Below, piece by piece: positions 30,890 to 41,953 of a stretch of DNA of 64,000 nucleotides. The stretch lies in assembly GCA_951799405.1 (NCBI GenBank), contig OX637335.1, forward strand, positions 17,178,342-17,242,341, read 5' to 3'. Positions within the stretch are counted from its first letter, which is position 1; each line of letters opens with the position of its first letter. The position numbers and the translations under genes were made by a program. Origin of the DNA: Agapetus fuscipes. Its lineage: Eukaryota; Arthropoda; Insecta; Trichoptera; Glossosomatidae. The notes under the pieces were generated by a model. That model made no database searches and was not told where the DNA came from. It was given only the letters and a program-made list of their open reading frames with translations.

Positions 30890-31060
30890 TAAATAGGCAA
30901 ACAGCGCGTGATCTCAATAGCGGCTGATTGTTTGCATAAGGCTTTGACGGCAGTGCCAACCACTCTGTATGCGGAGGCGGCCCCATAAGCGATGACGCTT
31001 CAATTAAGCTCGCTTATGTCGGTTAATTAACAATAACTGTGCAAAAAGTAATCATTTCAA
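30890..31060. other. Repeat-poor island after the minisatellite
   Basis: GC-balanced and not matched elsewhere in the window; contains a TTAATTAA palindrome near 31023. No ORF. Confidence 0.25.
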
Positions 31061-31594
31061 TGATTGTATGGCATTTATTTTAGTAAACAGTACATCGCCC
31101 CAGTGCTTGATTGGCTTATCCGACATTTGATTCAATGATGACTTATCAATAGAATTGTCTTCAGAAAAATATTCTACATAATTAAGGCGCCTTTATAACC
31201 TACATCTGCCGTTTTTGCTTCTTACATTTTATGGTCTTAGCAAAATAGTTACAGTAATGAAAAAAATCCAGCATGTTTGTTAATTTCTTATCTTAATTTT
31301 ACAGTTTGAGCAAAATATATAACTTTCGAATTGCCGCAACAAAAAAAAATAATTAAAAAACACGTTTTTTTCACATTTTAAGCGTTTTTTTCGTGTGTGC
31401 TGTTTTTCGTAAATTTTTTTTTTCTTTTTAATTACAGAACTATACATTGTTCAGTGCCGTGTCCGATTATTTTTTTATAATGTCAATAGTTTTTGAGTAA
31501 ATATGGAAAAAATGTGTGTTCTTCGATTTAATTAAAATTTAATTCATTAAGTAATTTCAGTCAACACGCATTGGTCCAGGACACATATTTATAA

Positions 31595-32110
31595 ACATTA
31601 CTTTACTTTACTTTCTTCGGCTCATAAGCCTTGAAGGCTCAGGGCCTCCCGCACCACAATCCTCCAGGACTCTCTGTCTTGTGCTGCTTCCCTCCATGGT
31701 CCCCTCACTCCCAGAATTTCGGCGTCGGCTTCAACGTTGTCTGCCCACCGCATACTGGGACGTCCGAGTGGTCTAGCACCTGAGGGGGCACCATGCAAGA
31801 CTGTTCTGATGATCCTGGAGTCCTCTGCACGTGCTACATGTCCGGCCCACTGGAGTCTTCTTGATTTCATTACCGACACTATGTTAGGATCTTGAAACAC
31901 GGATATCAGCTCCGCGTTGGTCCGGATACGCCACCTGTCATCTTCAAATACAGGTCCGAGAATGCGACGAAGCATTTTGTCCTCAAAAACCTGGAGAGAT
32001 TTTTCTTGTTTTTGAGTCAGACTCCAGGCGTCGCATCCGTACAACACATTGCTCATGTAAAATCTATTTTGATGGACATAAGACAAATAAGCACTGAGGG
32101 GACGAGTAGC
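31595..32110 (-). pseudogene. RTE-like LINE, RT C-terminal 150 codons
   Basis: The open minus frame 32086-31622 reads NVLYGCDAWSLTQKQEKSLQ, VFEDKMLRRILGPVFED, RLQWAGHVARAEDSRIIRTV, GARPLGRPSMRWADNVEAD and RESWRIVVREALSLQGL. This is the connection/C-terminal part ('LLYGxExW..', 'WxGHxxR', 'GRPxxRWxDxVexD') common to RTE-type ORF2 proteins; the catalytic core is missing. It ends 5 codons from a TTTACTTTACTTTACTTTC-type tail at 31600-31617 ((AAAGT)n on the sense strand). Confidence 0.85.
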
Positions 32111-32194
32111 TGAAAAAATAATGAATGATTTGAGAATAACGATACGATAATTTTACAAACCGATAAAATTTCTTGACTTGTAATAAGAATAATA

Positions 32195-32468
32195 TAAGGA
32201 TAATTTATTGGTGAGCTCTGTTTTTGTGTTAATCACACCTAAAGAGCCCTTTGCGAGCTTGGTCGTCGCTGTAAAAAGCACCAATTCTCAAGCAAGAGAC
32301 GATTTCTGTAAGGCTGAATGGATTTGAGATGATTTGTCTTTTTAAATTATTTAACCCAGCGAAGAGCATATTTAAAAATAAATATTGTTTTGTGTCCACC
32401 GGAAATCGAACCTTCTTCCTTCCAAACACGAATCCAAAGCTATAACCACTAAACTACGGACCGGTTGT
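32195..32468 (-). mobile_element. SINE-A, degenerate
   Basis: GTGAGCTCTGTTTTTGTGTT, CTTGGTCGTCGCTGTAAAAA, GTGTCCACCGGAAATCGAAC (box-B region), AACCACTAAACTACGGACCG. Confidence 0.65.
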
Positions 32469-33234
32469 AGTTTGTATGACAATTCCATGACTTATAGTTT
32501 AGTATGAGGCTGACCACCCATGGATTTATTCCGAAATTTACATTAAAACATAGAGAATGTATTTTTTTAACAAGAGATTTTTTTAAATAACTTTAAGGTC
32601 ATTAAGGCACATACACTTTTTTTATTATTAACAATATAACATATTATTTTGACTAAAATTCGTGTCTGAAAATCTTTTTTCATTTTAATATATCCACACG
32701 TTACGAAGTTAAAACAACATTATTTAAATTACATGTGTGAAATTCACATGAAAGTATATGTAAATGTTTTCTTTGCGATTCCTTCACCATATCAACGTAA
32801 TAAAGTGCTGGAATTTAAATATCAAATGTTTTTTTTCGTCGCATAAACAAGACAGAGAATTTTCTTATTTCTTTGTTTATTTTTTGCCGCTCGTGTTTAT
32901 TAAGCTAGAGAAATTGAAGATAACGAAGTGACATAATTCCTTGAATAAGTACCGCCATCTCTTTGCGAAATGCATTTTGTTAAATGCCGTTTTTCATCCT
33001 TTGCGTACATTTATTGCTGGCGTTTTTTTTAAAGGATGTTAACAACAAAAATATCGACATTTCACTTGAGAGCTCTGTTACCGCTTGTTACCGTATACAG
33101 TAAGTTTTTCACAACTTATTTTGAAAAATAAATGCTTGTGTTAGTTTTTTTTTAAATTCAATGAACAAAAAGCTACGTTTTAATTAGTTTCAATTTTCAT
33201 ATTTTAATAAGTGCCCTCTAATTGAGCGAAGAGT

Positions 33235-33385
33235 TGTAAAGAGTGTGATAGGAAAATGTACGTGCATTTTAGGCTTGGGTTTGAATTCGTAAGTACGAAT
33301 GCAACATTTGTAAGCGCAAACTTATGCATTCAATATGAAGTTTATTTGTTAATATATCTTTGCAACTTAGACTTTAGACTATAGA
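33235..33385 (+). repeat. RTE-tail second half
   Basis: GGCTTGGGTTTGAATTCG, ATGCAACATTTGTAAGCGC, ATATCTTTGCAACTTAGAC. Confidence 0.55.
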
Positions 33386-33764
33386 CTAAAGGACTTCCAA
33401 TTTTTTAGCAATTTATATTGCAACCCATAATTCTACATACTACGGCGTAGCTTCTAAAAGACTAATTGCAGTGATCGTATTACCGTAGCACAAAAGGGCT
33501 CTACGCCGCGCCGCGTAGACCCGTAGAGCATAGAGAGACGTAGGTACGAGTAAGGCTCGACACATGCTATTATAACTTGTGCTACACAATGGGCGAGTGG
33601 CCTACAACGTGAATAGTTTGGCTGCATAATGAACTTTAAAATGCTTTCACAGAAACTGGGTGTAAATTATTGCGTACATACGTTTCACAGTTTAAACTAC
33701 AATTTTACTTGTAAAATGCAAATGCATTTTACAAATTGTACATCATTAATTTAAGAGATATTTT

Positions 33765-33995
33765 TGTTTCTAATATCTAAATTGCAAGTATATATAAACA
33801 TTTCCCATTCATAATTAAGGTATGCCCACAAAAAGACACTTGTAAGTATCTACAAATTAAAATCCAAACCTAAAATGTTCCTAAGCCCTGAAACTTGTTT
33901 CGACCTGCCCTGAAACACTGGTGGCATCAGCAAAGTGAACCATTATGTACATTTAAGGTCGGTCAGCCTCATAACAACCTATAAATTAAGGACGT
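33765..33995 (-). repeat. RTE-tail copy
   Basis: ATCTAAATTGCAAGTATATA, TATGCCCACAAAAAGACACT, CCCTGAAACACTGGTGGCAT, CATAACAACCTATAAATTAAGG. Confidence 0.7.
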
Positions 33996-34349
33996 GATGA
34001 CAAAAAATTGGATATTTTATTTTACAAGTACATATTTTTACAATAAATGCCGAAGTTTTGTATGCTTAAGTTCAAAAAGCACAAGTTTTCAAGGAATTTC
34101 TTCCCGGTATTCTCCGCTATAATATATTTTCTTAGTTCCAGTGACGTATCCATCCCTGGGGGGTGCCTCACCTCGTACCCTCTACTTCAGCGCGCCGTAA
34201 TTTCTAGAAATATCTCACACGTAGAACATACGTAAATCTCGTCTCCAGAGACTGGGGAACAAGATGATTGGCTGAAGGAAAACAATGTTAACAGCTGATT
34301 TGACTGCTGCAACTTTTTCGATATTTTTTTCAATAGGTATGGACTTCAC

Positions 34350-34643
34350 CGACCGGTCCGTAGTCTAATGGTTTAAAATTCATACTGGTGTTTGGAACGT
34401 AGTGGGCTTGGATCTCGGCGGAGCACGAAAAACTATTTTTGTTTTCAAATTTGCTCCTCGCTGAGTTGAAAAATTCATATACCTTGACCAAAGACCGGCT
34501 TTCAAAGGTCCATCCAGCCTTACAGCAAGTGAGTTTTGCTTGAGAATCTGCGATTTCTATAACAACAAGCTCGCTTGCAGAGGGCTTTTGAGGTATAATT
34601 CACAAAAAAATAGTGCTCACCGAATAAATAATTCTAATATTAT
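34350..34643 (+). mobile_element. SINE-A, plus orientation
   Basis: Head GACCGGTCCGTAGTCTAATG, box-B region GGGCTTGGATCTCGGCGG, CCAGCCTTACAGCAAGTGAG, and tail AATAGTGCTCACCGAATAAA with ATT repeats. It confirms the direction of the family: head to tail left to right. Confidence 0.75.
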
Positions 34644-34722
34644 TAGAAAGCAATGCGTTCTCTCACAAAGCACTTTTTAGTATAAAGGACTTTAACTCTT
34701 TTGCACAGTTGTATTATACTTA

Positions 34723-34965
34723 TTCCTTGACTTATTGGTTGGTATGAGGCTGACCGTCCCTATTGTAAAAGATGGTTCACTTTGCCCATATCACCCCTGT
34801 TTCAGGGAAGGTCGACAAGAGTTGCAGGGCTTATGTTCATTTAAGATTGGGTTTTTATATTGAAGGTTCACATGTGTTAGCGCGAACTTATATGTGTTGG
34901 CTTGTGGGAATGCGTTTAATATGAATCTTAAATGATGTACATCTGTGCAGCTTAGATTTAGATGA
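34723..34965 (+). repeat. RTE-tail copy beside the Ig1 exon
   Basis: ATTCCTTGACTTATTGGTTG to CTGTGCAGCTTAGATTTAG. Ends about 45 bp from the donor side of the exon at 35008, so it is the first repeat inside the 21 kb intron. Confidence 0.8.
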
Positions 34966-35007
34966 GATCTTAGATTATTCTGGAATATTCCCTCGTGGTT
35001 TCCTCAC

Positions 35008-35150
35008 CTGCTGTTACATACACGTCCCTGGACAGCACTACTCCTTCTTGGTTAGCAACCCGGCAGCGGTACGCCGCAGCGTGGACGTCCTGCCTGAACT
35101 CATGGGCAGGGAAGGCGGGGAACACCAGGGAGCCGTTGTCCATCACTATT
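35008..35150 (-). CDS. Dscam-like exon, second half of Ig1
   Basis: A 143-bp minus-strand exon. Acceptor TATATTTCAG (AG at 35152-35151); donor CAG|GTGAGG (GT at 35007-35006). The frame starts after one base and reads IVMDNGSLVFPAFPAHEF, RQDVHAAAYRCRVANQEG and VVLSRDVYVTA, leaving one G that joins TG of the 13716-13865 exon to give Val. The pattern 'NGSLxFPxF...RQxVHxxxYxCxAxNxxGxxxSRDVxVxA-V' is the hallmark of the Ig1-Ig2 junction (exon 3) in arthropod Dscam proteins, with the F-strand Y-x-C present. Usually the central residues are CxARN or CxASN; here RVANQ. The protein would be extracellular, in a type I membrane adhesion receptor. The preceding exon (first half of Ig1 and signal peptide) was not found between here and 64000. 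Which Dscam paralogue it is cannot be decided from two exons. Confidence 0.88.
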
Positions 35151-35239
35151 CTGAAATATAAAAAAGACTTGCCATTATTTTTTCATATTTGCAAGATTTG
35201 TGACTATATTACAATACAAGTATCTGTCTTTTTCTGTCT

Positions 35240-35300
35240 TTAGAATGGATGGAAAGACAGAAAAAAGTGGAGACGCATCTACGAAGGTACCGGCCACCTG
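35240..35300 (+). pseudogene. Possible RT C-terminal scrap
   Basis: The plus strand reads GWKDRKKWRRIYEGTG, similar to the 'CKDRKKWRxI' end of RTE-type proteins. Only ~16 codons, so tentative. Confidence 0.3.
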
Positions 35301-35874
35301 TGGTGAAATGGCGACAAGACACAGTCCACATCTTCAACGAGTCATTTGTTTAAAATCTGCCTCAAAATTAAAATTCGCGCACCAGAGAACTGTGAGAGAC
35401 TTTTAAAAGAGCACAATGAACCAAAACCTTATAACACACTATTTATTCATCCACCATCACAATCTATAGAAATATAATAAAACACAAAAAAACATTTAGA
35501 ATAACTTAAATGACACACGCCTGTGGACCTTGCAGTCAGGCGAGTGGATCTCTGCCACCCATCGATCATCTTTTGTTTTTTTACGTACCTACATATTCAA
35601 AACTACCCCATATTCTTAATTTTTCCTACATACCTATTTATAAATCCTTCCATTATAGAGTTTTTTAAATTATTTAGTAAAACATTTATTCGATTTTTAG
35701 TATTTTTTATCAATAAAACATTAAAAGACCCATGTATTAAAAATGCGTCTTCAATGAACCTTTGAAAGAGTACTACCTAATTTTATATTTGTGGTGAGAC
35801 TTTATAAGTAAGAAACTCTAACAGGTTGTTAGCTTATGTAGTTGCTTCGTTCATCAAATAAACATCAATGGAGT

Positions 35875-36150
35875 GTATTTTGTGATCGCTGTTTTTGTGT
35901 GAATCACACCCCAAGAGCCTTCTGCAAGCTTGGCCGTCGCCATAAAAAGTGTCAATTATTACATAAATAACACCTATTTGCTGTAATACTGGAAGTACAT
36001 TTGGTGACTGGAAATTTGGTAAAGTGTGGGTATGAATTGCTTAACGCAAGGAAGAGCATGTTTTTAAACTTGAATTTTGACTTTTTTGGGGCCGGGAATC
36101 GAACCCACGACCTTCCGATAACAGACTGGTCTTGATGGATTGCTTGGGTT
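35875..36150 (-). mobile_element. SINE-A, degenerate
   Basis: TGATCGCTGTTTTTGTGTGA, CACCCCAAGAGCCTTCTGCA, CGGGAATCGAACCCACGACC (box B on minus), AACAGACTGGTC. Several indels. Confidence 0.6.
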
Positions 36151-36154
36151 TCAT

Positions 36155-37085
36155 CTGCTTAAAAGATCTGGACGCCACTAAAGTTGTTTGTCAAAGAAAT
36201 CTTAAAAAATCAAAAACCCAGAAAACTACTTAAGAGATCCGTTTTTTTTTCATTTAAAACCCATACATATTATACCCAGGCTTTTTTATCTCTTCTACTG
36301 CATATTTATAAAAAGTAATAAAGTATTTTGAGGTGTAAATTTTCACAGCTCACTATCAATTCTGCAAAAACAAAACTGAAATAATTACAAGCGAAACAAT
36401 TTCGTAAATAGATTAAAAAATTTCCAACAAAACAAGCGATTACAAAAAAAAGTGTTTCCGTTAGAGAAACAAAAAGCAAAACAAAAAAAAACGTTACGAA
36501 TTCACCAGCAGTTGTAATAGCATACATGACCAATGTATAAATAAAACTTATAGTTGTAACTCAAACATAACGTTTTACAATAAATTTTAGGAAATAAATA
36601 CACTCACTTGGTGTGCTGTTTTGATTTTAATGCAAATTTGGTAAAACGCTATGGTTACGTTTAAGGGTGAATGCTGTGGAAATGTGGGAAAATTCAAGCG
36701 CTAACAATATTATTACCATTTTCACAAAGGTACAGGGTGTGTGGTACTTGGTTTTTTTGCCTCTTCCACTTTATAAAAATGCTAATCCCCGCGTTGTGTA
36801 TGTATGTGGGATGGTGAGCTTGTAATGCTCATGCAGAGTATGGCTAAGTAGAAATATGACTAGACTGGTTGGTGCTTTTTAGAAAGCAAACTTTCTGATG
36901 ATAATTTTGATTCAGTATAGTAAGAAAATTGCGTTACATGAACTTTACCATTCACTTATTCTAATCTACCATCTTATCTATCTCTAACAGAGGTAATCAC
37001 ATGAGCAATATTTATATGTACCTACTTATACTGAGATAATGAATTATGAGTGCTAAAAAATAATTTTCAATGTATCTAAAACAAA
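36155..37085. other. Unassigned AT-rich sequence
   Basis: No recognised repeat or coding signal; A-rich between 36380 and 36500. Nothing supportable. Confidence 0.25.
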
Positions 37086-37360
37086 AACAAAAAAAACGCA
37101 ACTAAGCACATATAGTGTAACTTCTTGCCGCGTTATGGCAGGGCGCATGTGGCGAGTTTAACCTATTTATTTTTACAGGTAGGGGGCCGGCCTTACGCCA
37201 ACCACTTCAGTTTAAGTGGGGGTTTCCCAGCTCCTGAGGGGGCTGGTACTCATTTCTTGTGAAGGCTGAGTAAACCTTTCCGGTATTTTATTTTAGGGTT
37301 TGAAATAAACACCGACACGGGAAATCATTTCTGACACTCTCGGTGGGATTCGAACCCGAG
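37086..37360 (-). mobile_element. SINE-B
   Basis: Minus strand from 37360: GGTTCGAATCCCACCGAG (box B), AAATGATTTCCCGTGTCGG, AGGAGCTGGGAAACC, ACCTGTAAAAATAAATAGGT, GCGGCAAGAAGTTACACTAT, GTGCTTAGTTGCG, then a T-rich end (A-rich 37075-37098 on plus). The head upstream of box B is lost at 37361. Confidence 0.75.
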
Positions 37361-37969
37361 TTTCGTTTTTTTCTTAGCTGAGATTATGTATAATGTAATT
37401 CCCAACACAATTTCATTCAAAGGTCATGTTTGAATCCAATGAATAAGCCAAACAAGTACTGAGGGGACGATAAGACAAAAGTTACATGTCAAGCTAAAAA
37501 TTGTGTACTGCATATTTATATCGAGCATTCTACTTATATTGCTTCTTTTCTAGGATTTAAAAGGTTGACTGGACTCGATCACACCGCATGTAGTTTTTTT
37601 TTCACGCTTAATGCAAAAAAAAAACCTTACGGACATGAAAACGGAAAGTCTACAGACAGACCCCCATCCAGTTTTTCTCGCGCGGACTCCAGGCGCAGAG
37701 GGCGTCCGGTGTTAGTTAATTTTATTTATTTAGTTTGTGGAAACACGACATGACTATTTCTGAAATACCGCGGCACAAACAATCGCCCGCCACTGTAAAA
37801 CGACGGGGGTTGTTTCCCTTCGAGAACTTAATTTGTTCTTCTTTTTTTAGAACAATACATACAGAAATCCCGTGTTATATTTGAACTTCGATGAAGCTGT
37901 ATTTACTTTTGTTTGTTTGTGTTGTCAGAGTTCACATAATTGTTTAGTAAGCCTACACCTTATACTAGG

Positions 37970-38155
37970 TAAGTATGAGGCTGACCAGTGACCAGCCATA
38001 CTCATAAAATTGATTACTTTTTCCTATTTTACCCCTATGTTTTAGAATGTTTTCTCATTTGAGGTCTGGGTTTTTTTTATTAAAGGTAAAAGTGGTTTGT
38101 TCTGCAAATGACAACCCTTTTTCAGGGAAAAGCAACAACAGTTGCAGGGTGTACA
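37970..38155 (+). repeat. RTE-tail copy, rearranged
   Basis: GTAAGTATGAGGCTGACC, CCATACTCATAAAATTG, CATTTGAGGTCTGGG, then TTTTTCAGGGAAAAGCAACA out of the normal order. Old and scrambled. Confidence 0.4.
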
Positions 38156-38336
38156 ACTCCCCAGGGGGCTGGCACTCATTTCTTGTGAAGGCTGAGTAAA
38201 CCATGTCGGTATTTTATTTTTGGACTTAAAATAAACGAGGAAACAAAAAATCATTTCTGACGCACTCGGTGGGATTCAAACTCGGGCTCTCAGCATGGAA
38301 TGCGAGCACTCTACCAACATAACTATCCACCGGAGT
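38156..38336 (-). mobile_element. SINE-B, 5' half
   Basis: Minus strand: GGTGGATAGTTATGTTGG (box-A region), GAGTTTGAATCCCACCGAG (box B), AGAAATGATTTTTTGTTTCC, ACATGGTTTACTCAGCC, CCCCTGGGGAGTTG. Confidence 0.65.
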
Positions 38337-38984
38337 TTACTTATTACTTAGTTATTCAAATCTTAATAAACTTTTTAGTTGAAGTCGTTCTGGGGTGTTG
38401 AATAATGTTTTTTCTTCAACATTCTCAGCCAAATTTAAACCAATCAATTTAGTTTCCTTAAAGAGAAGGCGGTTTAACGTCCAAACCATAGGCAGTGCTT
38501 TATACCCCATTGCCTGGCACTTTGTGTTACTGAGAAACAAAAGATAATATCATTAATTAAACACAAACAATAGAAGGCACCCTCTCTTCCGCTGTAAGGG
38601 GAACCCGGTTTGATACAAAATAATCGGATGAAACAAAAGGGTTCATTATATTATTATTATTTTTAAGCATCAAGTATTTGTTTATCTTCCCCCAAAACGT
38701 CCTTTCCAAGAATTAATCACGAAATTACCAGGTAAGTTGCTAGAATTTGCTTCCGATGTATTTTTTGAGATGGAAGACTTATTGTTAATTTTGAAAGATC
38801 CATCCCATTGTTTAGGACGAAATTTGAAATATGGAAATCAGCTGTAGGGAGGCAAAGTCTTTGTTATCTTTTCAAAACAAAAACAGAAAAAGAAACAAAA
38901 ATGAGATACAATATTGAATGATTGGGTCTGAAATAACTAGCTCATTTAGTTTTCGCGGTAAAAACGAGAATATGAGAGTTAAAG

Positions 38985-39195
38985 TAGAAAGGAATACAAT
39001 TAAATGGGTTTAACGAAGGGAATGCTACACATATTATGCGAAGAAGGAAAGACTGAGGAAAAAATGAATTAATCAAATAAGGGATATTGCTTTTTTGATA
39101 TAAAAAGAAGAGCATACGTGGAGAGGGAGATGAATGTTGAGGAGATTGGAGAAGTGTGCAAGGACAGAACAAATTGGAGACACATTTTCTGAGGT
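38985..39195 (+). pseudogene. RTE-like RT C-terminus relict
   Basis: IKRRAYVEREMNVEEIGEVC then KDRTNWRHIF-stop, aligning with NKRRTCMKKVMTLDEMKEVC-KDRKKWRLICN of the RT at 51578. The tail TTTTGTAAGTAAGTA differs from the (TTAGA)n of the main family, so this is a related but distinct lineage. Confidence 0.65.
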
Positions 39196-39279
39196 ACTGA
39201 TCACTCCTAGTGGGATAGTGGCTGGATAAAATACATTTTGTAAGTAAGTACTTTTAAAAAATATGAAATGCTCCTTAAC

Positions 39280-39680
39280 TATGTTTTAAATATCTTTTAT
39301 CACACTTAACGAATCATCTCAATATGCTACGCATATTTTTTCACAAATGTATTTGAATAAAATCCCTCCCGTGATTTTTTTGTACAACTCAGATATTTTA
39401 ATCATTATTGAACGTAAATTTATTCTTGTAGATAATTATTTGCACTAAAATTTTAGTGCAAAAAATAAACGAGATATGTAAAACGTTACTTTAAACACTT
39501 TTTATGACACTTTTTAAATCAGTTTGATATGCTTTGCTTGTAAATTATTTACGTGCAAAATTAGAATGGAATATGTATAAAATAATCATAATAACACTTA
39601 CTATCTGAGATCTCAATGTGCTACGCATTTTTTATTTGTAAAAAAAACCCTTTATCGAAGGTTTTTAAATCATTTAAATC
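39280..39680 (+). repeat. Degenerate internal repeats
   Basis: ATCTCAATATGCTACGCATA near 39315, GTTTGATATGCTTTGCTTG near 39521 and ATCTCAATGTGCTACGCATT near 39609 are variants of one word, with AAATTTATTC/AATTTATTTATG blocks between. Possibly an old tandem unit of 90-200 bp. Confidence 0.35.
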
Positions 39681-40002
39681 CTAAACTGGTGATTAAACGC
39701 GAATTTATTTATGTGGAATATTTTAGTGCCAAATTTAAATGGAATCTGATAGCGGTCAAGAGGAATCAACTTGTCCAAGCTAATCCCCATTTTCTGATTA
39801 TACCTGCGAGCGGTGCTTAGTCTTTTGGTACAGTTATCTGTGCCTGCGTGTCTCACAAATACAATGTGGCATAAGAAATAACGAGTGACACCGGGACGAG
39901 GGAAATGTTTGTCTTATCACAACGTAATTACAAACAGACTTGGTGTGAACTGCCTGCTCGAAGTAACACACTTCAAAAGAAAGATTTTTTATTTTGTACA
40001 AA

Positions 40003-40075
40003 AATCCCTCCAGCCTTACAGCAATTGGGTCTTGCCAGAGAATTGGCGCTTTGTAGCGACGAACAAAGCCGTAAA
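40003..40075 (+). repeat. SINE-A body fragment
   Basis: CTCCAGCCTTACAGCAATTG, GGGTCTTGCC and GGCGCTTTGTAGCGACGA match the middle of SINE-A. It abuts the SINE-B head at 40078. Confidence 0.55.
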
Positions 40076-40077
40076 AA

Positions 40078-40200
40078 GTCCGGTCGATGGCTCAGTTGGT
40101 AGAATGCTTGCATTTCATGTTTTTGTTCGATCCCCGCCGAGGGTGTAAGAAATGATTTTCCGTTTCAGTGTTTATTTCAAACGTAAAAAAAAAAATACCA
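40078..40200 (+). mobile_element. SINE-B head
   Basis: GTCCGGTCGATGGCTCAGTT, TTGTTCGATCCCCGCCGAGG (box B), GAAATGATTTTCCGTTTCAG, then cut off at an A run near 40185. Confidence 0.65.
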
Positions 40201-40330
40201 GCAATTCTTTCATCATCCATTCTTTCTACGTGTCCAAACAATCTCATCACATTTTTCGCACTTTTACTTTCACATCCTTTTTCAACTTGCATTTGTCTCT
40301 TACAAATTCTTTGTGTGATGAACACGTAGA
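40201..40330 (-). pseudogene. RTE RT fragment
   Basis: The minus frame reads FITQRICKRQMQVEKGCESK and NVMRLFGHVERMDDERIAGI, the counterpart of FVREECGVRESVKVKIKRSM-LRWFGHLERMSDERLTKK in the 51.6-53.2 kb element. Only about 43 codons remain. Confidence 0.65.
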
Positions 40331-40339
40331 GGGTAAACG

Positions 40340-40545
40340 GCTGGCATTAAGATCTGCAGGTAGTACGGCTGTAAATAAATTGATTGTTCGAAAAACGATC
40401 TGACAAAGTAAATAACTTGGATCGTGCCTATTGCATAGCCGACCTTTTGCTATGGAATGCCCTACCCAATGAGGCTAGAGCCGTAGAGAGTGTAAGTGCG
40501 TATAGGTCGGGATTGAAGATTTGTTTCGGAGATGGGACAGTTACA
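40340..40545 (+). pseudogene. LINE 3' end (LLWNALP type)
   Basis: DRAYCIADLLLWNALPNEAR then VESVSAYRSGLKICF, the CR1/Jockey-type C-terminal motif. Paralogue of 23704-23860. No tail repeat recognised. Confidence 0.65.
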
Positions 40546-40639
40546 TTATTCCCCATGCTATTTATATTCCCTATGTTACATTATTACAAAACATTATGAA
40601 TTAGGTTCATAAGTAGTTTGCCACAGATTTAACATTTAT

Positions 40640-40960
40640 TTTTGCATGTTGGCAAATCGTGAAGCGGGTAGTTTGAAACAAGGGGGCTGTTCTGAGCGTT
40701 GCCTCGACTGGCAGACAAGGGTCCGTGTTATATCCCCCTTCGTGTCTCGCTCGGGGACCTTCGGGGAATTAGTCTATCCGATGTGATCTAATTATGCAGA
40801 GATCGCACCGACATCCTGCCCGGATCAGCGAGATTATTAGCGCGTTACTTCGTGACGCTAAAAACAAATTGTGCGAGACGCGTTACCAAAAGTTTTGGCG
40901 TTCGCTTCAGCTGACAAACTTGAACAATCAAATTAGCAGCTTATTATCTTGCTTGATTTA
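40640..40960. other. Repeat-poor, GC-balanced island
   Basis: About 320 bp without matches to any family in this window and with balanced composition (for example 40680-40870). No ORF with recognisable motifs on either strand. Could be a conserved non-coding element or low-copy sequence. Confidence 0.3.
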
Positions 40961-41094
40961 GACATTAATACTTGAGAGCAATTTAAAGCCATTTGCCTGA
41001 GTGAAATAAAGCTGTACATTGCATTCTACAAAAAGTGTTTTTAAATAATTAAATAATAAAAAAATAAAAAAAAAGCTGTGATGTCATGAAACCA

Positions 41095-41280
41095 GGTAAC
41101 TGGCATTAATTTCGAACTCAAAATAAAATACTGGTAAGGTGTACTCAGCTTTCACAAAAAATGAGTACCAGCCCCCTCGGAAACTAGGAAACCTCCACTT
41201 CAACTGAGATGGTTGGCATAAGGCTGGCCCCCTTACCTGTTAAAATATTGAGTCACAACTAGCAAATGAACCAGTGGAGC
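41095..41280 (+). repeat. SINE-B body fragment
   Basis: AATTTCGAACTCAAAATAAA, TACTGGTAAGGTGTACTCAG, CCCCTTACCTGTTAAAATA; the head is missing. Confidence 0.55.
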
Positions 41281-41637
41281 TTAAGAAATATGGTTGTGAT
41301 ACATACAAATATACCAAGCGCTTTATTGTGACTATTATCCCCCTAAATCGATTTTTTCATAGGAAAGAAAAACGATAACCAGTGGATCAGCTATGGACCA
41401 AATGCTTTGTGAATTACACTAAAATGGTTTATCCAGTAAAAGCACCATTCAACGATTTTCCAAAAACGATAACCACATCCTGAATAATTCAATTGAGAAC
41501 AATACACATTGTGAATAATTTTAATAACGATGCACTCTGAGCTTTGCATTCATAATGGTCTGGTTAAAAGCTTTATATGTAATACATATTGAGTAATAAC
41601 ATAGAGGAGCACAAACAAACTAACTGCATTGAGAATA

Positions 41638-41693
41638 TACATTATAGCTCACATTTGTCTCAGCCCTGTCAAACGTTGCAGTGGTATAGCCTA
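41638..41693 (+). repeat. Left copy of a ~56-bp direct repeat
   Basis: TACATTATAGCTCACATTTG through GTGGTATAGCC. Repeated with about one change in six at 41954-42010, exactly bracketing the RTE tail 41697-41945. Interpreted as an unusually long target-site duplication. Confidence 0.6.
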
Positions 41694-41696
41694 TCT

Positions 41697-41945
41697 ATAT
41701 AATCTATAATATCTATAATCTAAATTACAAAGAACATTTAAAGCTCATATCAAATGCATGCCCACAAACAAGCACGTGTAGTTAGCGCTTACAAAAGTGG
41801 CCTTACAAATAAAATCCAAACCTCAAATGAACATAAACCCTACAACTTTTGCCGACCTTCCCTGACACAGGAGTGACATTGGCAAAGTGAATTATTTTTT
41901 ACAGTATGGGGAGTTAGCTTCATACCAACTTTAAGCCAAGGAATG
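41697..41945 (-). repeat. RTE-tail copy between long direct repeats
   Basis: TATAATCTATAATATCTATA (tail repeats), ATGCATGCCCACAAACAAGC, CCTGACACAGGAGTGACATT, end ACCAACTTTAAGCCAAGG. Confidence 0.75.
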
Positions 41946-41953
41946 AATAAATC

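Larger units (their letters stand above)
13866..35007 (-). other. Putative 21.1 kb intron of the Dscam-like gene
   Basis: Lies between two minus-strand Ig exons with compatible phase (G|TG completes Val). It is filled with RTE tails, SINE-A, SINE-B and SINE-D, LINE ends and a minisatellite. No further Ig-like exon was found inside it, so there is no visible cluster of alternative exon-4 copies. That is unlike Dscam1 and more like its non-hypervariable paralogues. Confidence 0.65.

Noticed and set aside
34995..35243. Plus-strand 82-aa ORF over the Ig1 exon
   Set aside because: Same reason: the minus-strand exon explains the open frame.
39674..39856. 60-aa minus ORF (CTKRLSTARRYNQKMG...)
   Set aside because: Has a protein-like look, but no family was recognised and no partner copy is in the window. 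Not enough support.
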